A stretch of DNA of 64,000 nt from Nocardioides jiangxiensis (GTDB lineage: Bacteria > Actinomycetota > Actinomycetes > Propionibacteriales > Nocardioidaceae), in the NCBI RefSeq assembly GCF_030580915.1, contig NZ_JAUQTA010000001.1, forward strand, positions 1,860,001-1,924,000, read 5' to 3'. Made by a program: the position numbers and the translations under genes. Position 1 is the stretch's first letter. Each line of letters opens with the position of its first letter. Below the pieces are notes generated by a model that had not been told where the DNA came from, did not search any database, and saw nothing but the letters and a program-made list of their open reading frames with translations. Below are positions 57,171 through 64,000 of the stretch, piece by piece.

Positions 57171-57959
57171 ATGACCGCCTCGTCTGGTGGAGCCCTCCTC
57201 GCCGCTGACATCGGCAACTCGACGACCGACCTCGCCCTGATGCGTGAGGGCGGCGTCGTCGCGCACTGGCGGGTCTCCACCGACGACCGTCGCACCTCGG
57301 ACGAGTGGGCCGTCCTGGTCCGTGGCCTGCTCGGCACCGCCGTGGCCGAGGTGTCCGGCGTCGCGGTCTGCTCGACGGTGCCCTCGGTGCTCCACGAGTG
57401 GCGCGAGATGCTCGCCTCGCACTTCAGCGGCGCGAAGGCCGTCGTCGTCGAGCCGGGCGTCCGCACCGGCGTACCCGTGCTGATGGACAACCCGCGCGAG
57501 GTCGGCGCCGACCGCATCCTCAACGCCCTCGCCGCCGCGCACCACTACGACGGGCCCACGATCGTGGTCGACTTCGGCACGGCCACCACCTACGACGTCG
57601 TGACCTCTGCGGGCCAGTACGTCGGCGGCGCCATCGCGCCCGGCATCGAGATCTCCCTCGAGGCGCTGGGGCGGCGGGGCGCGCAGCTGCGCAAGGTCGA
57701 GCTGCTGCGGCCGCGCTCGGTGATCGCCAAGAACACCGTCGAGGCCCTGCAGTCGGGCATGCTCTTCGGCTTCGCGGCCCAGGTCGAGGGCATGGTGGCG
57801 CGCATGGCGCGCGAGCTCGGGGCGGAGTCCGGTGGGCTCAACGTCATCGCCACCGGCCACCTCGCGCCGCTCGTGCAGGACGAGGTCGCGTGCTTCACCG
57901 ACCGCCGTCCGTTCCTCACGCTCGAGGGCCTGGCGCTCGTGTTCGCACGCAATTCCTGA
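57171..57959 (+). CDS. coaX: type III pantothenate kinase
   Basis: A 262-residue ASKHA-fold kinase. LLAADIGNSTTDLALM is the phosphate-1 motif and VVDFGTATTYDVV the second; GGAIAPGIEIS completes the pantothenate site. It phosphorylates the pantothenate made by PanC/PanD, so CoA and NAD genes form one transcription unit here. Confidence 0.94.
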   Translation: MTASSGGALLAADIGNSTTDLALMREGGVVAHWRVSTDDRRTSDEWAVLVRGLLGTAVAEVSGVAVCSTVPSVLHEWREMLASHFSGAKAVVVEPGVRTGVPVLMDNPREVGADRILNALAAAHHYDGPTIVVDFGTATTYDVVTSAGQYVGGAIAPGIEISLEALGRRGAQLRKVELLRPRSVIAKNTVEALQSGMLFGFAAQVEGMVARMARELGAESGGLNVIATGHLAPLVQDEVACFTDRRPFLTLEGLALVFARNS

Positions 57960-58082
57960 ATTCAATTCCGGTTGCATATCGGGCGCATTCCCGACATCTG
58001 ATTCCGGCGTCCCTTTCGGAACCAATTGCACATTGCTAACGTGCCGACGAATAGTGAATTCGCAATCACGAAGGAATGTGTC

Positions 58083-58406
58083 ATGGCTCAGAAGGTTTCC
58101 ATCGTCCTCATCGACGACATCGACGGCGGTGACGCCGACGAGACCGTGAGCTTCTCGCTCGACGGCACGTCCTACGAGATCGACCTCGCCTCCGCCAACG
58201 CCGCCCGCCTGCGCGAGGCGCTCGCGCCCTACGTGGGCCACGCCCGCAAGGTCGGCAGCGGGCGCCGGGCGGCCGCGAAGAAGAGCGGCGCCTCCGGTGG
58301 CACCCGCGAGATCCGCGAGTGGGCCCGCAGCAACGGATGGCCCGACCTCGGTGACCGCGGCCGCGTTCCCGCCGACGTGCAGCAGGCCTACGACGCCGCC
58401 CACTGA
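58083..58406 (+). CDS. lsr2: Lsr2-family nucleoid-associated xenogeneic silencer
   Basis: A 107-residue protein. The N-terminal dimerisation domain (MAQKVSIVLIDDIDGGDADE) and C-terminal AT-hook-like domain (TREIREWARSNGWPDLGDRG, with RGR at the end of it) are typical. It binds AT-rich DNA and silences horizontally acquired genes. Its own upstream region (57960-58082) is AT-rich for this genome, so autoregulation is plausible. GAAGGAAT gives a good ribosome binding site. Confidence 0.94.
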   Translation: MAQKVSIVLIDDIDGGDADETVSFSLDGTSYEIDLASANAARLREALAPYVGHARKVGSGRRAAAKKSGASGGTREIREWARSNGWPDLGDRGRVPADVQQAYDAAH

Positions 58407-58416
58407 CCCCTCTCCC

Positions 58417-58438
58417 GCGCCGAGACGGGGCTCGTGCC
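58417..58438 (+). repeat. single copy of the 22-bp intergenic repeat
   Basis: GCGCCGAGACGGGGCTCGTGCC, 10 bp after the lsr2 stop; same unit as at 35321 and 61194. Confidence 0.75.
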
Positions 58439-58442
58439 ACGT

Positions 58443-58456
58443 GTTCGCTGTCGGCG
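58443..58456 (+). promoter_or_regulatory. ClgR-box candidate upstream of clpC
   Basis: GTTCGC-TGTCG-GCG fits the published actinobacterial ClgR motif GTTCGC-N5-GCG exactly, 124 bp before the clpC start. ClgR is known to activate clp genes in Streptomyces and Corynebacterium. Confidence 0.55.
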
Positions 58457-58579
58457 TACGCCGTTCCCGTCGCACCGGGAACACGTAGGGTGGAGTCGGA
58501 CGTTGGTCCGGGCGTCTGCTTCCTCTCCTTGCACCCAGCGGGGGACCGGCGGCAGGCCAGAATCAAGGGAGTGTGAGCG

Positions 58580-61129
58580 ATGTTCGAGCGGTTTACCGAC
58601 CGTGCCCGCCGCGTGGTGGTGCTGGCCCAGGAAGAGGCCCGCATGCTGTCGCACAACTACATCGGCACGGAGCACATCCTGCTCGGTCTGATCCACGAGG
58701 GTGAGGGCGTCGCCGCCAAGGCGCTGGAGTCGCTCGACATCTCGCTCGAGGCGGTCCGTGCGCAGGTCGAGGAGATCATCGGCCAGGGACAGCAGGCTCC
58801 GTCCGGTCACATCCCCTTCACGCCCCGCGCCAAGAAGGTCCTCGAGCTGTCGCTGCGCGAGGCGCTCCAGCTGGGCCACTCCTACATCGGCACCGAGCAC
58901 ATCCTGCTCGGCCTGATCCGCGAGGGCGAGGGCGTCGCCGCCCAGGTCCTGCAGAAGCTCGGAGCCGACCTCAACCGGGTCCGCCAGCAGGTCATCCAGC
59001 TGCTCTCCGGCTTCCAGGGCAAGGAGGCCGCCTCCTCGGGTGCCCCGACCCAGTCCGGTGACGCGCCCACCTCGTCCATGGTGCTCGACCAGTTCGGCCG
59101 CAACCTCACGCAGGCTGCCCGCGAGGGCAAGCTCGACCCGATCATCGGCCGCGAGGTCCAGATCGAGCGCGTGATGCAGGTGCTGTCGCGTCGTACCAAG
59201 AACAACCCCGTCCTCATCGGCGAGCCGGGCGTCGGCAAGACGTCGGTGGTCGAGGGCCTGGCCCAGGACATCGTCAAGGGCAACGTGCCGGAGACGCTCA
59301 AGGACAAGCACATCTACACGCTCGACCTCGGTGCGCTCGTGGCGGGTTCCCGCTACCGCGGTGACTTCGAGGAGCGCCTGAAGAAGGTGCTCAAGGAGAT
59401 CAAGACCCGCGGCGACATCATCCTGTTCATCGACGAGATCCACACGCTCGTCGGCGCGGGTGCTGCCGAGGGCGCGATCGACGCTGCGTCGATCCTCAAG
59501 CCGATGCTGGCCCGTGGCGAGCTGCAGACGATCGGTGCGACGACCCTCGACGAGTACCGCAAGCACCTCGAGAAGGACGCCGCGCTCGAGCGCCGCTTCC
59601 AGCCGATCCAGGTGCCGGAGCCGTCGATCGCCGAGACGATCGAGATGCTCAAGGGCCTGCGTGACCGCTATGAGGCGCACCACCGCGTGACGATCACCGA
59701 CGAGGCGCTCGTCTCCGCGGCGACCCTCGCCGACCGCTACATCTCCGACCGGTTCCTGCCGGACAAGGCGATCGACCTCATCGACGAGGCAGGCTCGCGC
59801 CTGCGGATCCGTCGCATGACGGCCCCGCCCGACCTGCGGGAGTTCGACGAGAAGATCGCCGACGTCCGCCAGCGCAAGGAGGCCGCGATCGACGGCCAGG
59901 ACTTCGAGGCCGCCGCTGCGCTCCGCGACGAGGAGAAGCAGCTCATCGGCAAGAAGGCCGAGCGCGAGAAGCAGTGGCGCGCCGGTGACATGGACGTCGT
60001 CGCCGAGGTCGACGAGGAGCTCATCGCCGAGGTTCTCGCGGTCGCGACCGGCATCCCGATCGTCAAGCTGTCGGAGGAGGAGTCGACGCGACTGCTCAAG
60101 ATGGAGGACGAGCTGCACAAGCGCGTCATCGGTCAGGAAGAGGCCGTCAAGGCGCTCTCCCGCGCCATCCGTCGTACGCGTGCCGGCCTGAAGGACCCCA
60201 AGCGCCCCGGTGGCTCGTTCATCTTCGCCGGCCCGTCCGGTGTCGGTAAGACGTGGCTGTCGAAGACACTGGCCGAGTTCCTCTTCGGAGACGAGGACGC
60301 GCTGATCCAGCTCGACATGTCGGAGTTCTCCGAGAAGCACACGGTCTCGCGCCTGTTCGGCTCGCCTCCGGGCTACGTCGGCTACGAAGAGGGTGGCCAG
60401 CTCACCGAGAAGGTGCGCCGCAAGCCGTTCTCCGTCGTCCTCTTCGACGAGGTGGAGAAGGCCCACCCGGACATCTTCAACTCGCTGCTGCAGATCCTCG
60501 AGGAAGGTCGCCTCACCGACTCGCAGGGCCGCGTGGTCGACTTCAAGAACACCGTGATCATCATGACCACGAACCTCGGTTCGCGGGACATCAGCAAGGG
60601 CGTCAGCCTGGGCTTCCAGCAGGGCAGCGACACCGCGTCGACGTACGAGCGGATGAAGAGCAAGGTCTCGGAGGAGCTCAAGCAGCACTTCCGCCCCGAG
60701 TTCCTCAACCGCGTCGACGAGGTCATCGTGTTCCCGCCGCTGACGCAGGAGCAGATCATCGCGATGGTCGACAACATGATCGCGTCGGTCGAGAAGCGCC
60801 TGAAGGACCGCGACATGGGCATCGAGCTCACGCCGGCCGCGAAGGAGCTGCTCGCCAAGCGTGGCTTCGACCCGGTCCTGGGCGCGCGCCCGCTGCGTCG
60901 TACGGTCCAGCGCGAGATCGAGGACGTCCTCGCGGAGAAGCTGCTCTTCGGTGAGATCGGTGCCGGCCAGATCGTCCTGGTCGACGTCGAGGGTGAGGGT
61001 CCGACCGCGACGTTCACGTTCGTCGGCCAGAAGGTCTCGGCCGTCCCGGACATCCCGCCGCTGGAGACGATCGTCGAGGGTGGTGGCGACGGCGACACCG
61101 CCGAGCACCCGGACACCGACGCGAGCTGA
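58580..61129 (+). CDS. clpC: ATP-dependent Clp protease ATP-binding subunit ClpC
   Basis: An 849-residue class I AAA+ unfoldase. Two N-terminal Clp repeats (each with [18 protein letters not shown] or similar), AAA-1 with GEPGVGKT at about 214-221, a UVR/middle coiled domain around residues 420-460, and AAA-2 with GPSGVGKT at about 551-558. It feeds substrates to ClpP. AAGGGAG precedes the ATG. Confidence 0.96.
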   Translation: MFERFTDRARRVVVLAQEEARMLSHNYIGTEHILLGLIHEGEGVAAKALESLDISLEAVRAQVEEIIGQGQQAPSGHIPFTPRAKKVLELSLREALQLGHSYIGTEHILLGLIREGEGVAAQVLQKLGADLNRVRQQVIQLLSGFQGKEAASSGAPTQSGDAPTSSMVLDQFGRNLTQAAREGKLDPIIGREVQIERVMQVLSRRTKNNPVLIGEPGVGKTSVVEGLAQDIVKGNVPETLKDKHIYTLDLGALVAGSRYRGDFEERLKKVLKEIKTRGDIILFIDEIHTLVGAGAAEGAIDAASILKPMLARGELQTIGATTLDEYRKHLEKDAALERRFQPIQVPEPSIAETIEMLKGLRDRYEAHHRVTITDEALVSAATLADRYISDRFLPDKAIDLIDEAGSRLRIRRMTAPPDLREFDEKIADVRQRKEAAIDGQDFEAAAALRDEEKQLIGKKAEREKQWRAGDMDVVAEVDEELIAEVLAVATGIPIVKLSEEESTRLLKMEDELHKRVIGQEEAVKALSRAIRRTRAGLKDPKRPGGSFIFAGPSGVGKTWLSKTLAEFLFGDEDALIQLDMSEFSEKHTVSRLFGSPPGYVGYEEGGQLTEKVRRKPFSVVLFDEVEKAHPDIFNSLLQILEEGRLTDSQGRVVDFKNTVIIMTTNLGSRDISKGVSLGFQQGSDTASTYERMKSKVSEELKQHFRPEFLNRVDEVIVFPPLTQEQIIAMVDNMIASVEKRLKDRDMGIELTPAAKELLAKRGFDPVLGARPLRRTVQREIEDVLAEKLLFGEIGAGQIVLVDVEGEGPTATFTFVGQKVSAVPDIPPLETIVEGGGDGDTAEHPDTDAS

Positions 61130-61146
61130 CCTGCGCGGTCTGTCGA

Positions 61147-61177
61147 CGGCCCCGCTCCCCGGTAGGGAGCGGGGCCG
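61147..61177 (+). terminator. hairpin after clpC
   Basis: CGGCCCCGCTCCC / GGGAGCGGGGCCG, perfect 13-bp stem, 17 bp past the stop. Confidence 0.8.
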
Positions 61178-61193
61178 TTCGCCGTCCTGTGCC

Positions 61194-61259
61194 GCGCCGA
61201 GACGGGCCTTGTGCCCGGCACAAGCCTCGTGTCGGCGCGGCACGGGCCCCGTGTCGGCG
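61194..61259. repeat. intergenic 22-bp repeat cluster (1 direct, 2 inverted)
   Basis: Units at 61194-61215 (direct), 61217-61238 and 61239-61259 (inverted), ending exactly at the mutY stop codon. Direct and inverted units can fold into a long stem. Confidence 0.75.
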
Positions 61260-62126
61260 TCAGGGGAGGGCGAACCAGCCCGGTTCCACCTCGGCGAGCA
61301 GGCCGTCGGCGAGGAGTGAGGCGAGGGCGCGGTCACGCTGCTCGGGGAGGTGCCACTCGGCCTCCAGGCGGCCTCGGGGGACCGGCGAGTCCGCGTCGCG
61401 TACGACGGCGAGCAGGCGCCCCCGGCACTGACGGTCCGTGCCGGCGTAGTCCTGCACCTTCCGCGCCGGCCCGTCGTACGCCGGGCGGCCGGCCGCGTGC
61501 CATGCGCAGAGGTCGACCACCGGGCACCGCTCGCAGGCGGGCCGGGCGGCCGTGCAGATGACGGCACCGAGCTCCATCGACGCCGCAGCCCAGGCAGCAG
61601 CGTCCTCGTCGGAGCCGGGGAGGACCGAACCGGCGAGGTCCCGCTCCGCCCTGGTGACGGCGGGCGCCGCGAACTCCGCTGCTGTGAGGGTGCGCGCGAG
61701 GACGCGGCGCACGTTCGTGTCGAGCACGACATGGCGTCGGCCGAAGGCGAACGACGCGATCGCCGCCGCCGTGTAGTCCCCGACTCCGGGGAGCGCGAGC
61801 AGCTGCTCGTAGGTGTCGGGAACCTCGCCGCCGTGCTCGTCACGGATCACCGTGGCGGCCGCGTGGAGCCGGAGGGCCCGTCGGGGGTAGCCCAGCCGAC
61901 CCCAGGCGCGGACCGCCTCGCCCGAGGTCTCGTCGGCGAGTGCGGAGGGAGTCGGCCAGCGGTCGAGCCAGGCCTCGTGCACGGGGAGCACCCGGGCGAC
62001 GGGCGTCTGCTGGAGCATGAACTCCGAGACCATCACCGACCACGGTGTCGTGCCGGGGCGCCGCCACGGCAGGTCGCGCTGGTGCTCGGCGTACCAGGAG
62101 AGGACGCGCTCGGGGAGGTCGTTCAT
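61260..62126 (-). CDS. mutY: A/G-specific adenine glycosylase
   Basis: A 288-residue DNA-repair enzyme removing A opposite 8-oxoG. Catalytic Glu35 (SEFMLQQTPV), the helix-hairpin-helix LPGVGDYTAAAI, Asp136 (LDTNVRRV), and the 4Fe-4S ligands C191, C198, C201 and C207 with C-x6-C-x2-C-x5-C spacing are all present. The part after the cluster is only about 80 residues, shorter than the NUDIX-like 8-oxoG recognition domain of E. coli MutY, as in many actinobacterial homologues. Confidence 0.93.
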   Translation of the reverse strand: MNDLPERVLSWYAEHQRDLPWRRPGTTPWSVMVSEFMLQQTPVARVLPVHEAWLDRWPTPSALADETSGEAVRAWGRLGYPRRALRLHAAATVIRDEHGGEVPDTYEQLLALPGVGDYTAAAIASFAFGRRHVVLDTNVRRVLARTLTAAEFAAPAVTRAERDLAGSVLPGSDEDAAAWAAASMELGAVICTAARPACERCPVVDLCAWHAAGRPAYDGPARKVQDYAGTDRQCRGRLLAVVRDADSPVPRGRLEAEWHLPEQRDRALASLLADGLLAEVEPGWFALP

Positions 62127-62235
62127 GGCGCCGCGAGCCTACGACGCGTGCGGTGTGCGGCGTGTCGCAGCCCCACTTTCCCGGCGGTCCGCGTGCCTCA
62201 TCAAAACCATTCGTCCCACTGGTTACCGTTTCCGC

Positions 62236-62994
62236 ATGAGCAGCATGGCACCACGGGGTCCGCTTCCCGCCCGCGTCTACTGGGTTCGTCGCGGCATCGT
62301 GCTGGGTGTCGCCCTGCTCCTGGTCCTCGTCGTCGGGCGCCTCCTCACGGGCGGCAGCGACGGCACGGACCAGGCCAGCGGCCCGCGCGACAGCGCGCAG
62401 CTGGTCGGCTCGCAGACCTCGCAGACGACGGATCCGACCGCCAGCTCGAGCGCCACGACGGCGACCACCGAGACGACCGCCGGCACCAAGGGACTCCCGC
62501 TCGCGGAGCCCACCGGGCCGTGTGACCCGGACAAGGTGACGGTCACCCCCGTCGGCGGCAAGCGCGCCAACGACGGTCACGTCGCCATGATCCTCGCCGT
62601 CGGCACGTCGGAGGAGGCGTGCACCTTCACCTTCTCGCCAGAGTCGGTCGTGGTGAAGATCGAGTCCGGCTCCGACAGCATCTGGTCGAGCCAGCAGTGT
62701 TCGGTCCTCCCGACGCAGGACCTGGTCGTCCGCGCCGCGAAGCCCGCGGCCGCGACGTTCACCTGGAACGGTCACCGGTCCGACGCGACGTGCTCGCGCA
62801 GCACGGCCTGGGCGCTGCCGGGGACCTACCACGCGATCGCGGCGACCCTCGGCGGCGAGCCGACCGACACGGCGTTCGAGCTGACCCGCCCGCCGACCGT
62901 CGTGGTCACGAAGACGGCGAAGCCCAAGGTCACGGCGACGGCGACGAGCACGGCCACCTCGTCGACGTCGACCAAGGCAGGCCGTCAGCCCTGA
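62236..62994 (+). CDS. membrane-anchored protein of unknown function
   Basis: A 252-residue protein. A basic N-terminus and one membrane helix (about 18-40) precede a Ser/Thr linker, a beta-rich domain (about 90-220) with Cys pairs, and a Thr/Ser/Lys-rich tail that could be glycosylated or cell-wall spanning. No family recognised. Stands alone, divergent from mutY. Confidence 0.7.
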   Translation: MSSMAPRGPLPARVYWVRRGIVLGVALLLVLVVGRLLTGGSDGTDQASGPRDSAQLVGSQTSQTTDPTASSSATTATTETTAGTKGLPLAEPTGPCDPDKVTVTPVGGKRANDGHVAMILAVGTSEEACTFTFSPESVVVKIESGSDSIWSSQQCSVLPTQDLVVRAAKPAAATFTWNGHRSDATCSRSTAWALPGTYHAIAATLGGEPTDTAFELTRPPTVVVTKTAKPKVTATATSTATSSTSTKAGRQP

Positions 62995-63010
62995 CGGCCT
63001 GCACCAGCAC

Positions 63011-63050
63011 GCAGAAGCGCCCCACCGGGAGCGAGGTGGGGCGCTTCTGC
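63011..63050. terminator. bidirectional hairpin between the membrane protein and ugd
   Basis: GCAGAAGCGCCCCACC / GGTGGGGCGCTTCTGC, a perfect 16-bp stem between convergent genes. Confidence 0.85.
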
Positions 63051-63063
63051 GTCCGGCTGCGGA

Positions 63064-64000
63064 TCAGGGGCGACCGAGCGAGCGGATCGTCCAGCCCGCG
63101 TCGCGGTACGCCGCCTGGTCCAGGCAGTTGCGGCCGTCGATGATCGTGCGCTCGGCGACGAGGTCGCCCAGCTCCGCGGCGGACAGGGCCCGGTACTCCT
63201 TCCACTCCGTCAGGTGGAGCACGAGCTGCGCACCGCGGGCGGCCTCTTCGACCGACTCGGTGTAGCTGAGCTGCGGGTGCTTCGCGCTGGCCGGACCGGT
63301 CGCCTTCGGGTCGTGCACGACGACGTCCGCGCCCTTGGCGTGCAGGGCGACCGCGACGTCGAGCGCCGGGCTGTCACGGATGTCGTCGGAGTCCGGCTTG
63401 AACGCGGCACCGAGGACCGCGATCCGCTTGCCCTCGAGGTCGCCGAGCTCGGCCTTGGCGAGCTTCACGACGCGCTTGCGGCGGCGGAGGTTGATCCGGT
63501 CGATCTCGCGGAGGAAGCGCAGCGCGTCCTTCACGCCGAGCTCGTCCGCACGGTCCATGAACGCCCGGATGTCCTTGGGCAGGCAGCCGCCGCCGAAGCC
63601 GACACCGGCGTTGAGGAACCGGCGGCCGATCCGCGCGTCGTGGCCGATCGCGTCGGCGAGCGTGACCACGTCGGCTCCGGTCGCCTCGCAGAGCTCGGCC
63701 ATCGCGTTGATGAAGGAGATCTTGGTGGCCAGGAAGGAGTTGGCCGCGACCTTCACGAGCTCGGCGGTCGGGAAGTCGGTCACGATGACCGGCGTGCCGC
63801 CCGCGATCGGCGTCGCGTAGATCTCGCGGAGCGTGGCCTCGGCCTCGGCGTTGCGCACGCCGAGGACCAGGCGGTCCGGCGTGAGGGTGTCCTCGACGGC
63901 GAACCCCTCGCGGAGGAACTCCGGGTTCCAGGCCAGGTCGACGTCGGTGCCCGCCGGGGCCTTGTCCTGAAGGATGCCGAGGAGGCGCTCCGCGGTGCCG
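63064..64000 (-). CDS. ugd: UDP-glucose 6-dehydrogenase (5' end outside window)
   Basis: About 312 codons are visible; the N-terminal NAD-binding domain lies beyond 64000. NPEFLREGFAVEDTL, the catalytic Cys segment GVGFGGGCLPKD and the C-terminal LGAAFKPDSDDIRDSP are all hallmarks of UDP-glucose/GDP-mannose dehydrogenases. It oxidises UDP-glucose to UDP-glucuronate for surface polysaccharides. Confidence 0.93.
   Translation of the reverse strand, partial: GTAERLLGILQDKAPAGTDVDLAWNPEFLREGFAVEDTLTPDRLVLGVRNAEAEATLREIYATPIAGGTPVIVTDFPTAELVKVAANSFLATKISFINAMAELCEATGADVVTLADAIGHDARIGRRFLNAGVGFGGGCLPKDIRAFMDRADELGVKDALRFLREIDRINLRRRKRVVKLAKAELGDLEGKRIAVLGAAFKPDSDDIRDSPALDVAVALHAKGADVVVHDPKATGPASAKHPQLSYTESVEEAARGAQLVLHLTEWKEYRALSAAELGDLVAERTIIDGRNCLDQAAYRDAGWTIRSLGRP

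Overview
This is high-GC DNA with the gene content of an actinobacterium: Lsr2, ClpC, the folE-folP-folB-folK-DUF3180 run, a DUF2342 zincin next to tilS, and Mop-domain regulation of molybdate uptake. The combination looks most like a Nocardioides-type (Propionibacteriales) genome, but genus is an inference. Most of the window is ordinary chromosome; one 11.2 kb stretch is an inserted element.

Layout. 1-17.5 kb: a polysaccharide pyruvyl transferase (5' end outside the window), small stress or metal proteins and an AraC regulator, a secreted protein, tmk-holB, a TAP-like secreted hydrolase, a Mop regulator with modABC, a TetR regulator facing a small membrane/coiled-coil gene pair across a perfect palindrome, a lipoprotein, a 1470-residue protein with 15 PKD repeats, and a secreted protein. 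17.6-28.8 kb: an integrative element inside tRNA-Thr(CGU). 28.9-64 kb: lipoprotein, thiamine-type ABC importer, PAP2-like membrane protein, NlpC/P60 hydrolase, acyl-CoA oxidase-like enzyme, SDR, pyrophosphatase, D,D-carboxypeptidase, zincin, tilS, hpt, ftsH, the folate operon, acyltransferase, ispD-like gene, the DUF2520-panC-panD-nadB-nadC-coaX run (CoA and NAD synthesis), lsr2, clpC, mutY, a membrane protein and UDP-glucose dehydrogenase (running off the end).

The element is the highlight. Its ends are 45-bp identical copies of the 3' part of tRNA-Thr, within a 106-bp duplication that also copies the tRNA terminator. At the tRNA end it has the replication-excision-integration module of actinomycete integrative elements (HUH-type Rep, Xis, tyrosine integrase), but no FtsK/TraSA-like transfer gene. 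The cargo looks defensive: (a) a four-gene operon with overlapping stop/start codons encoding a ubiquitin-like protein, an E2-like protein, a JAMM/JAB isopeptidase and an E1-like ThiF enzyme, in the layout of the ISG15-like Bil anti-phage systems; (b) a divergent operon with an unknown small protein, an XRE-HTH/ImmA-IrrE metallopeptidase and an AbiH-like protein; (c) a helix-turn-helix protein with an AbiEii-like nucleotidyltransferase. Several perfect palindromes sit in the control regions between these modules.

All calls come from reading the sequence and from remembered family features; no database search was run.
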